Shown: positions 9,701-17,643, counted from the stretch's first letter. The stretch is 64,000 bases of DNA from JACZUI01 sp965216725 (GCA_965216725.1 CBDCGI010000018.1:124001-188000), one strand, 5' to 3'. Numbers and translations are program-made. The notes: a model not told the origin generated them from the letters alone.

Positions 9701-10041
9701 ATCCCATACTCGGCAAGCTCATCGCCTTCCGTGGGGAGAATCGTGCCACCGCCGCCTCCGAAGATCCGAACATGATCCGCTTCTCTCTCGATGAGCAGAT
9801 CGCGCAGATACCGGTAGAACTCCATGTGGCCGCCCTGATATGAGGTAACGGCGATGGCCTGGGCGTCCTCCTGGATCGCTGTCTCGACGATGTCGAGCCC
9901 GGTCCGGTTGTGCCCAAGGTGGATCACCTCGGCGCCTGACGCCTGGAGAATACGACGAAAGATGTTGATCGAAGCGTCATGGCCATCGAACAAGGTGGTG
10001 GCCGTGACGAAGCGTATCTTGTTTGCGATTTCGCGTTCCAT
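6730..10041 (-). CDS. icmF: Fused isobutyryl-CoA mutase IcmF (B12 domain, G-protein chaperone, mutase)
   Basis: This 1103-residue protein matches the IcmF fusion in length and domain order. The N-terminal cobalamin domain has the DGHDAS motif with His21 as lower B12 ligand. A MeaB-like GTPase follows, with Walker A GTGGSGKSS near residue 200. The C-terminal half is the acyl-CoA mutase barrel (from about RFHYLARETPAKRLS near residue 590). IcmF interconverts isobutyryl-CoA and n-butyryl-CoA, and some members act on isovaleryl- or pivalyl-CoA; the sequence alone does not settle the preference. The built-in GTPase would load and protect the cofactor. No B12 riboswitch was seen in the short upstream gap. 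Confidence 0.94.
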   Translation of the reverse strand: MEREIANKIRFVTATTLFDGHDASINIFRRILQASGAEVIHLGHNRTGLDIVETAIQEDAQAIAVTSYQGGHMEFYRYLRDLLIEREADHVRIFGGGGGTILPTEGDELAEYGIARIYSPDDGRGMGLQGMVSDMMERSDFPTGELGEGFSVGLLTPRDHNKIAHLISAAENYGDKYADVIEEIQARALESSAPIVGITGTGGSGKSSLVDEMIRRFLLDFSDKTVAVISVDPSKRRSGGALLGDRIRMNSLPHPRVYMRSLATRQANLALSPFVRHAIDVVKAAGYDLVILETSGIGQSDTEIVDFSDVSMYVMTPEYGAATQLEKIDMLDFADLVAINKSDKEGSLDALRDVRKQYKRNHLEFAAAAEDLPIHLTIASDFNDPGTNRFYQAFVEALRARGMTLDGTLVLPTADSTKQHMVPPERARYLAEIVEKIREYDAWAHDQAEAAEELYRIVATGDDTRIAKARQGLDPVNSKALDRWEAIQAEYSGEEFVYYVRGKEIKVPLFTKTLSHTRIPKVALPKLRSWGDRLEWLLQENLPGEFPYTAGVFPLKRQAEDPARMFAGEGPPEQTNSRFHYLARETPAKRLSTAFDSVTLYGEDPHERPDIYGKVGNSGVSIATLDDAKKLYSGFDLSDPTTSVSMTINGPAPMILAFFMNTAVDQACEKYIDEHGLWDEVEEKIAAIYGERPRPVYHGELPPGNDGLGLRLLGVSGAQVLPDEVYEEIKFETMSRVRGTVQADILKEDQAQNTCIFSTEFALRMMGDIQEYFVENDVRNFYSVSISGYHMAEAGANPITQLAFTLANGFTYVESYLARGMDIDDFAPNLSFFFSNGIDAEYAVIGRVARRIWAKAIGEKYGGNERSQKLKYHIQTSGRSLHAQEIGFNDIRTTLQALYAIYDNTNSLHTNAYDEAITTPTEESVRRAMAIQLIINRELGLNKNENPLQGSFIISELTDLVEEAVLMEFERINSRGGVLGAMERQYQRTKIQEESLFYEQQKESGEYPIVGVNTFISKKGSPFEVPNELIRSTEEDKRRQITNLRSFQERNSRQSESSLRSLQEVAISGGNVFAQLMETARVASLGQMSHALYEVGGRYRRNM

Positions 10042-10131
10042 TCTCAGGTGAGGGAAGTGACTAGCTCAAAGGGTACCTCAGGGTTCTGCCTCACCCACCG
10101 GATGCCAAACGTCGCTAGATTGGAGAGCCTG

Positions 10132-10440
10132 ATGGCGAACTTCGAAGGACGACTCCAGGGCCCGTCTCTAGAGCCCACCTATGTGGCTATCCAGATCGAC
10201 GAGGGCAGACTCCGCATCGTGGCCGGACGGAAGCACATGGGGTCGTGGAACATGGATGATGTTGAGATCGAGCGGACCTCGATCTATCGATTCTCGCTCA
10301 ACGTCGAAGGCGACCAACTCGAGTTCTTCCCTGAGGATCCCTCGGCATTCTCCGACGCCGCAGGGGCCGTCATCGACCTTCGCGAGAGCACGGGACGTTT
10401 CGGCCTGAAAGCGCGCATAGAAAAGGCCGTAGGCGGTTGA
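10132..10440 (+). CDS. Conserved-looking small hypothetical protein
   Basis: I start this 102-residue protein at ATG 10132 (ANFEGRLQGPSLE), since the frame upstream runs into the divergent icmF start. It looks like an all-beta domain with the core VAIQIDEGRLRIVAG and a second hairpin SLNVEGDQLEFFPEDP. A similar order of strands appears in the N-terminal half of the membrane protein at 16899-17600 (VSVTLDGDRLIIDL then EGEEIVLVTDDD), so the two may share a domain. The function is unknown. It is followed after 30 bases by the SGNH hydrolase gene on the same strand. Confidence 0.72.
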   Translation: MANFEGRLQGPSLEPTYVAIQIDEGRLRIVAGRKHMGSWNMDDVEIERTSIYRFSLNVEGDQLEFFPEDPSAFSDAAGAVIDLRESTGRFGLKARIEKAVGG

Positions 10441-10470
10441 AGTAAGCCCGATCGCTGCCACAATTTGGGC

Positions 10471-11220
10471 ATGGTCGGCCGTCTCATCACCCGTGGCACC
10501 GTTGCCGGGATCGCCCTGCTCGCAGCCGAGCTGGCCTACGCCGTGCTCAGACCTTCACCCGACATGGTGCAGTTCGACCCGTCCGGCCGGTTCGGCGATG
10601 TGGACGACCCGTTGCTCAAGGTGGCCGTTCTAGGCGACTCCACCGTTACCGGCCCTGGCGTCGGTTCGGCGGAGAACACATGGGCCCAGACAACGGCGAG
10701 ACGACTCGCTCGAGATGGCTATCAGGTGGAGCTGGAGTCCTTTGCGGTGAGCGGATCTCGGGCACGCGACCTTGTCGAGGGACAATTGGGCCCCACCCTC
10801 GCCTGGGATGCCGACATGACTTGGGTTTCCGTCGGTGCCAACGACGTTCTCAAGGGCACACCGATCTCCGAGTTTCGAGAACACTTGGATGCTCTGGTGG
10901 ACGGGCTGTCCGCGGCGGGTTCACCGGTGATCCTCTCCGGTGTCGGCGACCTCGGGACCATCCCGCGGTTGATGCCTCCGCTTCGAGGCCTCATCACGAG
11001 GAGGTCACTCCTGTTCGATCGGATCCATCGGGAGGTCGCCGAGAAGTACGGAGCGATCGTCGTCGACCAGCGCTCGGATCCTCGGAGGCTGTGGCTCAAA
11101 GACCGCGAGCTTTGGGCTGACGACCTCTTCCACATGAGCGCAAAAGGACACGGTCGCCACGCCGACATCCTCTGGCTGCATATCGAATCCGTGCTCGGCA
11201 CTGCGGATGCAGCAGTCTGA
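10471..11220 (+). CDS. SGNH/GDSL-family hydrolase, membrane-anchored or secreted
   Basis: This 249-residue protein has an N-terminal hydrophobic segment (TVAGIALLAAELAYAVL), then the SGNH blocks: GDST with catalytic Ser57, a GAND motif for block III, and the C-terminal Asp/His pair in DDLFHMSAKGH. SGNH enzymes are esterases, lipases or carbohydrate deacetylases, and the substrate here is not evident. The N-terminal segment suggests it acts outside the cytoplasm. I chose ATG 10471 over a TTG six bases earlier. Its end overlaps the next gene by 14 bases, indicating coupling with the PPOX-fold protein. Confidence 0.86.
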   Translation: MVGRLITRGTVAGIALLAAELAYAVLRPSPDMVQFDPSGRFGDVDDPLLKVAVLGDSTVTGPGVGSAENTWAQTTARRLARDGYQVELESFAVSGSRARDLVEGQLGPTLAWDADMTWVSVGANDVLKGTPISEFREHLDALVDGLSAAGSPVILSGVGDLGTIPRLMPPLRGLITRRSLLFDRIHREVAEKYGAIVVDQRSDPRRLWLKDRELWADDLFHMSAKGHGRHADILWLHIESVLGTADAAV

Positions 11221-11617
11221 CGCCCTGACTCGGTTGTCGGCTGCCCGGGTCGCCAGATTCGCCACCAATCATCCCGACACTGGTCCCCACATCGTTCCCA
11301 TCACCTTCACGGTCGTCGGACGCGCCGCGGTCCACATGGTCGACGGGAAACCCAAGACGACACACCGTCTCAAAAGGTTGGCCAACCTAGAAGCCAACCC
11401 TCGGGCAAGCCTCCTCGTCGACCACTACACCGACGAGTGGGACCGTTTGTGGTGGGTCCGTGTCGACGGCGCCACGTCGGTCTTCGATTCGGGGCCGGAG
11501 TGGGAGATCGCGAAGGCGGCCCTGGCGGACAAGTATGCCCAATACGAGGCCACTCCCCCTGAGGGGCCGGCGATATACCTATCCATCGACCAGGTCAGCT
11601 CGTGGGACACAGGCTGA
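11207..11617 (+). CDS. PPOX-fold F420/flavin-dependent oxidoreductase (TIGR03668-like)
   Basis: This 136-residue protein has the split-barrel pyridoxamine-oxidase fold pattern: LSAARVARFATNHPDTGPHIVPI at the start, KTTHRLKRLANLEANPRASLL in the middle, and WWVRVDGATSVF later. This resembles the actinobacterial Rv1155-type group that binds coenzyme F420. Such proteins reduce or bind quinone-like or other small molecules; the substrate is unknown. It overlaps the SGNH gene by 14 bases at its start and the convergent cyclo-ligase gene by 23 bases at its end. Confidence 0.82.
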   Translation: MQQSDALTRLSAARVARFATNHPDTGPHIVPITFTVVGRAAVHMVDGKPKTTHRLKRLANLEANPRASLLVDHYTDEWDRLWWVRVDGATSVFDSGPEWEIAKAALADKYAQYEATPPEGPAIYLSIDQVSSWDTG

Positions 11618-12137
11618 CACCAGCCTCTGTCGCCAGATACATGACCTGAACGTCGTGAGGTTCTCGAGGCACTTCGGGCAAGACACGATCCGACGAGGTG
11701 ACGCCGACGGTCACGCAATCGGCGCGACACTCGCTCAATAGGCGGTCGTAATAACCGGCACCGCGGCCGAGCCGCGTGCCCTGGTGGTCAAATGCCAAAC
11801 CGGGAACGAGGACCGTGTCGACCTGGAAAGGTGGTATTGCCAGGCCGCGATCCCTTGGTTGGTACATGCCCCAGCGATGCAGCTCCACACCCACATCCCG
11901 GTCACGAAGTGTGAGCGAGTGATCCACTTCGATCCGGGGAAGCACCCATCGCCACCCTGGGAGACGTTGAAAGAGATCCGTGACATCGACTTCGTCATTC
12001 ATAGGCAAGAACGCCACCACGGTCCCCGGCAGCTGCCCCGAGAAGAATGAAAAGAGCCCGTCACTCACAAGTCGACTTGCCTCAGTCGACGGGCCAGGCC
12101 GTTTGCGCATCTCGGAGCGGAGCGGACCCTTTTCCAT
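11595..12137 (-). CDS. 5-formyltetrahydrofolate cyclo-ligase
   Basis: This 180-residue enzyme converts 5-formyl-THF plus ATP to 5,10-methenyl-THF in folate one-carbon metabolism. The family signature is visible as PGLAFDHQGTRLGRGAGYYDR-like residues near 118-138, with the glycine-rich RLGRGAGYYDR loop binding the substrate phosphate. The N-terminus KGPLRSEMRKRP resembles the basic ATP-binding start of the family. It is convergent with the PPOX gene and divergent from plsC. Confidence 0.9.
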   Translation of the reverse strand: MEKGPLRSEMRKRPGPSTEASRLVSDGLFSFFSGQLPGTVVAFLPMNDEVDVTDLFQRLPGWRWVLPRIEVDHSLTLRDRDVGVELHRWGMYQPRDRGLAIPPFQVDTVLVPGLAFDHQGTRLGRGAGYYDRLLSECRADCVTVGVTSSDRVLPEVPREPHDVQVMYLATEAGVSLCPTS

Positions 12138-12177
12138 GTCACCAGGCTACGAGCCGGGCAACTACTCTCGCTGTCCC

Positions 12178-12921
12178 ATGCGTTGGATCTCCATTCTGTT
12201 CCGGAGCGCACTTACCTGGATGATCGGCGTCTTGGCGACTCTCATCGCCGCGCCCACGGTGATCATCATCTCGCTGTTCAACTCGGAGTCAGCGACGATC
12301 GAACGCATCATCAGGATGTGGAGTAGGGCCTGGCTGACGACGTCGGGCACCGCACTTTCGGTTGAGGGACGCGAGAACGTAGACCCCGACCGTTCGTACG
12401 TCGTGGTCGCCAATCACCTTTCCACACTCGACATCATGACTTGCTTCCTCGCCGTCGACGTGCCCATCAGATATCTCGCCAAGAAGGAGCTGTTTCGAAT
12501 CCCACTTCTCGCCCAAGCTATGAGAGCGGTAGGGATCATCGAAGTGGACCGGTCGGCGCGTTCGGCTATCCACGCCAAGGTGAACGAACAGGCCGCGAAG
12601 CTGATCGCCTCCAAAAGGAGCCTGATCATCTACCCCGAAGGGACCCGGCCCAGGAACGGCGCGCTGAAGAGGTTCAAGAAAGGGGCGTTCACCATGGCTG
12701 TGGCCGCCCAGCTACCGGTACTGCCATTGACCATCCACGGCTCATATGAAGCCTTCCCTCCTGGCAAACCGTGGGTGTATGGCGGGCACATCACGGCGGT
12801 TATCGACAGGCCGATCGAGACGACCGGGCTAGCGGCATCGGACGTGGGCGCCGTGCGGGACCAGGCATATGAAGTCATCTCGGGCCGCGTGAACGACTTC
12901 GGAGGGTCCATAGCCGGCTGA
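12178..12921 (+). CDS. 1-acyl-sn-glycerol-3-phosphate acyltransferase (PlsC family)
   Basis: The 247-residue membrane protein acylates lysophosphatidic acid to phosphatidic acid, a step of phospholipid synthesis. An N-terminal hydrophobic segment (LTWMIGVLATLIAAPTVIII) is followed by the catalytic NHLSTLD motif (NHx4D), block FRIP-like KKELFRIPLL, and the substrate-binding EGTR motif. I start it at ATG 12178; an upstream ATG at 12136 is in frame but would overlap the divergent cyclo-ligase start. After its stop, a 6-bp inverted repeat (12945-12969) lies between it and convergent imuB and may help end both transcripts. Confidence 0.9.
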   Translation: MRWISILFRSALTWMIGVLATLIAAPTVIIISLFNSESATIERIIRMWSRAWLTTSGTALSVEGRENVDPDRSYVVVANHLSTLDIMTCFLAVDVPIRYLAKKELFRIPLLAQAMRAVGIIEVDRSARSAIHAKVNEQAAKLIASKRSLIIYPEGTRPRNGALKRFKKGAFTMAVAAQLPVLPLTIHGSYEAFPPGKPWVYGGHITAVIDRPIETTGLAASDVGAVRDQAYEVISGRVNDFGGSIAG

Positions 12922-12992
12922 GCCTTCCTGGGCGACAACTACATCTACCCCTATCGGATGGACGGGTAGGACATCGCCTCTGCTTGGAACGG

Positions 12993-14510
12993 TTAGTCGT
13001 ACACCCCGGCCAAGAACGTTCTCCCTTCGGCGACCACACAGAGGAAGGCGCCAACCGATGTCACCAGTTGATAACGGTCGGCGTTTTTCTCACCCGTCCA
13101 CCAGCGGCCGCTGAGTCGCCAGGGCCCACTCCAGGTGAGAACCGGCTCCCATCGGGTGCCGAGTCGCATCCTCACCGGGAGACCTGCATCCCACTCCACT
13201 TCTAGAGGCTGGAGTCGTGGCGGCACCAGTGATGGTGAGGGTGCAGGTGTCGATCCCGGCCATGGCGATTCCGGGTCACGATCCTCGGGTATCTCCGGCT
13301 CTCCCCATTTCGACCATGCAACCCGCTCCTGGGGCATACGGCCCCCCTGGGGTCTCCCCTGCAGCACCTGATCCGGTCCGAGCAGCGCTTGTGCCCGGAC
13401 CAAGGCACGCTCGGTCTCGATCCGTGACGACTCGTCTTGGAGCAGGCCGAGCTGTCGCCCCTCTCCCGACAGGTCGTCGGGCTCGATCCGGAGTCTCGTG
13501 ATCCCACCACGCACACCGCCCTCCTCCACCCATGCCCGTAGTTGCCACCACACTCGATCGTTGAGAGAACGTTCGGTGAAGGGATCTGCCGACCGCCATA
13601 CGCGTTCACGAGCTGGTCCGACCTCTGGCTCCGCGGTGATGGTCACCTTATGCGGAGCGACTCCGGCCAATCGCAACCTCTTGAGAAGACGTTCCGACAG
13701 AACCCTGCCGGCAAACGCAACCGCGTCGAGGTGCTCAAGAGGCTCTTCATAACTCGATTCGACCGCCAGCTCGGGTGGGATATCGCGGGGATTGACGAAA
13801 CCGTCCTCACCGGAGGCAAGTTGGTGGGCGAGGGCGCCTTGGCTCCCGAATCTCGTCGCCAGCGCCTCGCGGGGCAGACGGGCGACATCGCCGAGGGTCA
13901 ACACCCCGAGCCAGCGAAAGGTATCGATGATTTCCTCACCGCCAAGGCTCTCCCTGAGTGTTGACAGGTCGAGCCCGGAAAGGAAGCTGATGGTGTCGGT
14001 GACGATCAACGGCTCCCTTGGCTTCGCCGAGGCGGCCGCCCATCGCGCCGCAAACGGCCCGTCGGCCACCCCGATCAGGGCCTCCCACCCCTTTTCTTCC
14101 CGTTCTGGGCGAATCTTCTGTTGACAGGTCATCACAGATCCGCCCAGAACGGTTTGGAGGTGGTCTGCCAGTTCTCGCTCTCCGCCGTAGTAACCAACCG
14201 CACCCTGAATCGGGACGTAGACCAATCCCGGCGCCACCACCTCGGCGCGGGGCACCACATCCTCCACTGCCTGTACCACCGGTTCGAATCGTCGGGCCTC
14301 ATCGCCGACATCTCTGGTCAGAACAGTTGCAAATGGCGCCAATGCCTCCGCCTCCCGACGTGGCATCCACAATGTGACCCCGGCTTCCAGCACGTCTGAC
14401 GAAGCACCGGTGACCCGATCGTCAACAACGAGGACCGGCCTATCCGACGGCGTGTCCGACCTGGTCAACGACCACATCGGAAACCAGAGGCACAAGGTTC
14501 GTGCCCTCAT
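12993..14510 (-). CDS. imuB: ImuB-like Y-family polymerase homologue
   Basis: This 505-residue protein has the Y-family polymerase layout but begins RTLCLWFPMWSL where active enzymes carry the catalytic acidic DFD-type motif. The loss is a known trait of ImuB, the non-catalytic hub of the ImuA-ImuB-DnaE2 mutasome. A FRWLGVLTLGDVARLP segment resembles the helix-hairpin-helix thumb region. The start overlaps the end of the upstream ImuA-like gene by 71 bases. An SOS operator precedes that gene, so both should be DNA-damage inducible. The error-prone polymerase dnaE2 is not in this window. Confidence 0.88.
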   Translation of the reverse strand: MRARTLCLWFPMWSLTRSDTPSDRPVLVVDDRVTGASSDVLEAGVTLWMPRREAEALAPFATVLTRDVGDEARRFEPVVQAVEDVVPRAEVVAPGLVYVPIQGAVGYYGGERELADHLQTVLGGSVMTCQQKIRPEREEKGWEALIGVADGPFAARWAAASAKPREPLIVTDTISFLSGLDLSTLRESLGGEEIIDTFRWLGVLTLGDVARLPREALATRFGSQGALAHQLASGEDGFVNPRDIPPELAVESSYEEPLEHLDAVAFAGRVLSERLLKRLRLAGVAPHKVTITAEPEVGPARERVWRSADPFTERSLNDRVWWQLRAWVEEGGVRGGITRLRIEPDDLSGEGRQLGLLQDESSRIETERALVRAQALLGPDQVLQGRPQGGRMPQERVAWSKWGEPEIPEDRDPESPWPGSTPAPSPSLVPPRLQPLEVEWDAGLPVRMRLGTRWEPVLTWSGPWRLSGRWWTGEKNADRYQLVTSVGAFLCVVAEGRTFLAGVYD

Positions 14511-15111
14511 CGTCCACCTCGAATCTCCTCGTTTGGCCTGATGCTCCTTTGCCCGATGCCTCGATCATCAGACGCCTCCTGGTCAGTCTTCCATGACCAC
14601 GGTCGGCGCCCTCCCAGGTGACGCCTATCCCCCGCAACCGGAGATGAGACACACCGGAAGGGAGACGATTACCCAGTGGCCGCATCGCCACCGCTGCCTT
14701 GCGCGCCCTCGCCAGGGCAGCGACGCGACGTAAATCGTGGTCCTTGACGCCGGGCGGAACCTCTGCATAGAGGGCACGCACCCCCTCCAAAAGGGCAGCT
14801 GCGACTTTGGGCCACAAGGTTTTCTGGTCACATCTGACAACGATCAAATTGTGACGCTCCACTCCCGCCTCCCAAGCCGCTTCGGGAGAAAGCCAACCTC
14901 TGACATCAAGGGCAACCACAGGTGCCACTCGAGAATGGGGAGCAAGGAGATGAAGACCTAGCCGGGTCAGCCCGGTCCCAGGCACACCGATCAACTCCGT
15001 GACCCGACCTGGCTGTAGATAAAACGGCCCCACTCCCCATTTCGATGAATCGAGAAGAGGAGCTCGGCTTTCGAGACCTCTTGTGCCCAAACTGACTCCG
15101 CTTTCGGGCAC
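14440..15111 (-). CDS. imuA: ImuA-like RecA-fold protein of the SOS mutagenesis cassette
   Basis: The 223-residue protein resembles the RecA/SulA-like ImuA partner of ImuB. The P-loop position reads GVPGTGLTRLG, which lacks the Walker A Lys, so ATP use is doubtful. A strand PVVALDVRG and the helix EAAWEAGVERHNLIVV follow the RecA-like order. The apparent start is GTG 15111, only nine bases from the LexA box, so the transcript may be leaderless or nearly so. Overlap with imuB supports co-translation. The symbol is by position and fold and may be named imuA' in related genomes. Confidence 0.75.
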   Translation of the reverse strand: MPESGVSLGTRGLESRAPLLDSSKWGVGPFYLQPGRVTELIGVPGTGLTRLGLHLLAPHSRVAPVVALDVRGWLSPEAAWEAGVERHNLIVVRCDQKTLWPKVAAALLEGVRALYAEVPPGVKDHDLRRVAALARARKAAVAMRPLGNRLPSGVSHLRLRGIGVTWEGADRGHGRLTRRRLMIEASGKGASGQTRRFEVDDEGTNLVPLVSDVVVDQVGHAVG

Positions 15112-15120
15112 TCCATCATA

Positions 15121-15136
15121 TCGAACATTTGTTCGA
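15121..15136 (-). promoter_or_regulatory. SOS box (LexA operator), perfect palindrome
   Basis: The 16-base sequence TCGAACATTTGTTCGA is a perfect inverted repeat with 6-base arms and a 4-base centre. It matches the actinobacterial/Gram-positive LexA operator core GAAC-N4-GTTC. It lies nine bases upstream of the imuA GTG start and 25 bases upstream of the divergent methyltransferase ATG, so LexA bound here would block imuA-imuB and might also affect the methyltransferase. Confidence 0.9.
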
Positions 15137-15161
15137 TGACAAGAGGATATAGGCTTTCCTG

Positions 15162-15971
15162 ATGGATCTCAAAGAGTTTCGTGACAATCAGCGTCGTCTC
15201 TGGGCCCAGGGTAACTACCGGCCGGTTGGCGAGCTCCTCAAACCCGCCTCGCTCGACCTCGTGGACAACGCAGAAATCCGCCCAGGCATGAAGGTTCTCG
15301 ATGTAGGCACCGGAACTGGGAATGTCGCCATTGCTGCCGCCAAACGTGGTGCCGAAGTCGTGGCCGTGGACATCGCCGAGACCTGGTGGGACGCGGCTCG
15401 CGCTCAGGCAGACGATGCCGGAGTCGAGATCGACCTCAGGTTGGGAGACGCCGAAGACCTCGACTTCCTCGATGGTTCTTTCGACGCAGTCCTCTCCAGT
15501 TTTGCCGCCATCTTCGCCCCACGACACAAAATTGCCGCCGCCGAGATGCTCCGCGTTTGTGACGAAGGTGGTCTGTTGGGATTGAACGCCTGGCCCCCTG
15601 ACGGGACCAACCGAATCCCAATGCGGCCCATCTTCGAACGCCTTCCGCCAGGTCAGGAGTTCGGCGCACCCTATGTCGACTGGGGTGATCCCAATCACGT
15701 TCGAAACCTGTTTCGGCGTCATTCTGTCGAGCTCGAAATGGGGATTCGCTATCTACCCGCCAACTTCGAGTCGGTCGCTTCGTTTCAGCAGTTCCTCTTC
15801 GCCAACTCGGGTGGCTTCATCGCCGCAAAAGCAGCGCTCGAAGAGATGGGTAGCTGGGAGGAGGCCTATGCCGAAATGGGACAGCTACTCGCGGAGACCA
15901 ATGAGTCTGATGACGGTAGCTACTCGGCGAGCTGGAATTACCTGCAGATACTCGCCACCAAGACCGGCTAG
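15162..15971 (+). CDS. Class I SAM-dependent methyltransferase
   Basis: The 269-residue protein has the Rossmann methyltransferase motifs: VLDVGTGTGNVAIAAA (motif I, about residues 45-60), the acidic end of strand 2 in VVAVDI, and a later LRLGDAEDLDF loop. The C-terminal part has a helical cap (FLFANSGGFIAAKAALEEM). The UbiE/ArsM-like layout suggests a small-molecule substrate, which is unknown. It shares a 50-base intergenic region with imuA that contains the LexA box, so SOS regulation is possible. Confidence 0.85.
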   Translation: MDLKEFRDNQRRLWAQGNYRPVGELLKPASLDLVDNAEIRPGMKVLDVGTGTGNVAIAAAKRGAEVVAVDIAETWWDAARAQADDAGVEIDLRLGDAEDLDFLDGSFDAVLSSFAAIFAPRHKIAAAEMLRVCDEGGLLGLNAWPPDGTNRIPMRPIFERLPPGQEFGAPYVDWGDPNHVRNLFRRHSVELEMGIRYLPANFESVASFQQFLFANSGGFIAAKAALEEMGSWEEAYAEMGQLLAETNESDDGSYSASWNYLQILATKTG

Positions 15972-15991
15972 GCGTCCGGCTCCCAGGAGAA

Positions 15992-16882
15992 TCAGCCCTC
16001 CTCGAGGTCCTCGATGGTCTTCGGCCAGTCGTCTTTGAGCAGTCTCGACAGAGAACGGTCGGCGAGGAGCTTGCCCCCGGTCTGACACGTGGCGCAGTAG
16101 TTGGTCTCGTTGGACGCGTAGACGATTCTTTGCACCTTCGACCCACAACGGGGACATTCCTCGCCATACTTCCCATGCACTGCCATGTCATCCCGGAACG
16201 CTGTGACCTTGGTCGGCCAATCACCTCCTGCTTCATCACGGAGTCTCTTGGTCCAATCGATCAGAGATGACACCACGGCGTCGTGAAGACGCCGCACCTC
16301 CGAATCGTCGAGTTGTGCCGTGCGCTTCACCGGCGAGAGTTGAGCCTTCCACAAGATCTCATCGGAATAGGCGTTCCCTATTCCCGAGAAGATCCTGGGG
16401 TCGGTCAGGGCCCTCTTCAACGTGCGGTTCTCTCGGCGCAACGCCTCTGCAAAATCGTCGAAGGCGGTATCCAAAGGCTCCACTCCCCCGCGATCGAGGC
16501 CCTCCACTCCCGACCAATCTGAAAAAAGCCACATTCCCGCTCGTTTGTGGGTGCCCTGTTCGGTGAGGATCAACGAGCCGACATCGAAGTCGAGGGCAGC
16601 CAGTCCAACCTTCTTCGGTATCGCCTTGCCCGCCACCTCCCAGCGCAGACGTCCAGCAACCATGAGATGGACGACGAGATACAAGTCGGCCCCGAACTCG
16701 AACACGATCCGCTTGCCGACACGCTGCAAAGACGTCACCTCCTGCCCGACGGGCGCGTCGTACGGAGGATCGAACGTGCGAAGAACCGACGGTGAGGCGA
16801 CGCGCATACCGCTCACCTTCTCGCCGAGAACTCTCTTCTCGAGCGATTCGATGTAGACGACTATGTCCGGGAGCTCAGGCAC
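15992..16882 (-). CDS. Formamidopyrimidine-DNA glycosylase family (Fpg/Nei)
   Basis: The 296-residue protein has the Fpg/Nei N-terminus MPELPDI, where Pro2 is the Schiff-base nucleophile and Glu3 the acid. It also has the H2TH region FSGIGNAYSDEILWKA and a C-terminal zinc finger with CPRCG and CATCQ. These enzymes excise oxidised bases from DNA. The sequence is somewhat divergent from classical MutM, so it could be an Fpg/Nei paralogue; a MutM label would be a guess. It follows the membrane protein gene at 16899 by 16 bases. Confidence 0.87.
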   Translation of the reverse strand: MPELPDIVVYIESLEKRVLGEKVSGMRVASPSVLRTFDPPYDAPVGQEVTSLQRVGKRIVFEFGADLYLVVHLMVAGRLRWEVAGKAIPKKVGLAALDFDVGSLILTEQGTHKRAGMWLFSDWSGVEGLDRGGVEPLDTAFDDFAEALRRENRTLKRALTDPRIFSGIGNAYSDEILWKAQLSPVKRTAQLDDSEVRRLHDAVVSSLIDWTKRLRDEAGGDWPTKVTAFRDDMAVHGKYGEECPRCGSKVQRIVYASNETNYCATCQTGGKLLADRSLSRLLKDDWPKTIEDLEEG

Positions 16883-16898
16883 CCGTCCACGCTAACGG

Positions 16899-17600
16899 TC
16901 AGGTCTCGGTGTTGGAACCGGCTCCGAAAGCGATGGAAACGCCAACCACGATGCCGGCGGCAACCAAGCCGTATGCGACGAGCTGGCCCCCTTCGAACGA
17001 AGCCTCCTGTCCGGCGTTGACCAAGAAGGCGATCATCACGGCCATGACTCCGACCGAAACCCATTTCGCCCACGACCACCCGATGGAGAGCCCAAAGGCG
17101 AGGGCGATCATCAACACCCCTCCGACCGTGAACGAGAACCAGTAGCCAGCGGCCGCGTCGATAGCTCCAGGCGAAAGGCCTGTCGGATCGAGAGACTCGA
17201 GCATGAAGCCTCCGAGGATCATGAGGGCACCGCTCACGGCCAATCCGATGGCGGGCAAGTATCGAAAACTGGGCGCCTCGGGTTCGACGACCTCGATCTC
17301 GAGCGGACGCTCCTCGGGCGGATGCGACGCAGCGATGCGTCTGGCGAGACGTGGATTGAGCGCGGACATCCCCAAGCCTTCAGCCAAGGCCGCATCATCG
17401 TCGGTGACCAGGACGATTTCCTCGCCTTCGGCCCGAATTGCGAAGCCCTCGTTCAGGGAGGTGATGCCCAGCTCGGACTGATCCCAATCGCCGATCAAGT
17501 CGATGATCAGGCGGTCACCGTCGAGAGTGACCGAAACCGGGGTGCCCCGACCCGGCTCGCCTCTCATTTTGACTCTTCCGGTGGTCTCGATACGCATCAT
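16899..17600 (-). CDS. Hypothetical membrane protein with soluble beta-rich N-terminal domain
   Basis: I start this 233-residue protein at ATG 17600 (MMRIETTGRVKMRGE), preceded by AGGGTG; a longer frame reaches back through the pnp terminator hairpin and is not credible. Residues 1-100 are soluble and beta-rich (VSVTLDGDRLIIDLIGDW and EIVLVTDDDAALAEG). Four hydrophobic helices follow, for example IGLAVSGALMILGGFML and WFSFTVGGVLMIALAFGL. The soluble part resembles the small protein at 10132-10440. The function is unknown. It lies directly upstream of the glycosylase gene. Confidence 0.72.
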   Translation of the reverse strand: MMRIETTGRVKMRGEPGRGTPVSVTLDGDRLIIDLIGDWDQSELGITSLNEGFAIRAEGEEIVLVTDDDAALAEGLGMSALNPRLARRIAASHPPEERPLEIEVVEPEAPSFRYLPAIGLAVSGALMILGGFMLESLDPTGLSPGAIDAAAGYWFSFTVGGVLMIALAFGLSIGWSWAKWVSVGVMAVMIAFLVNAGQEASFEGGQLVAYGLVAAGIVVGVSIAFGAGSNTET

Positions 17601-17643
17601 TCGACACCCTTCTCGCCCACCGCGAATGAGTCTATTTCGCGCA

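Noticed and set aside
12993..14510. A canonical DinB (Pol IV) polymerase
   Set aside because: The catalytic acidic residues at the start are absent and the gene is coupled to an ImuA-like gene with a LexA box, which fits ImuB.
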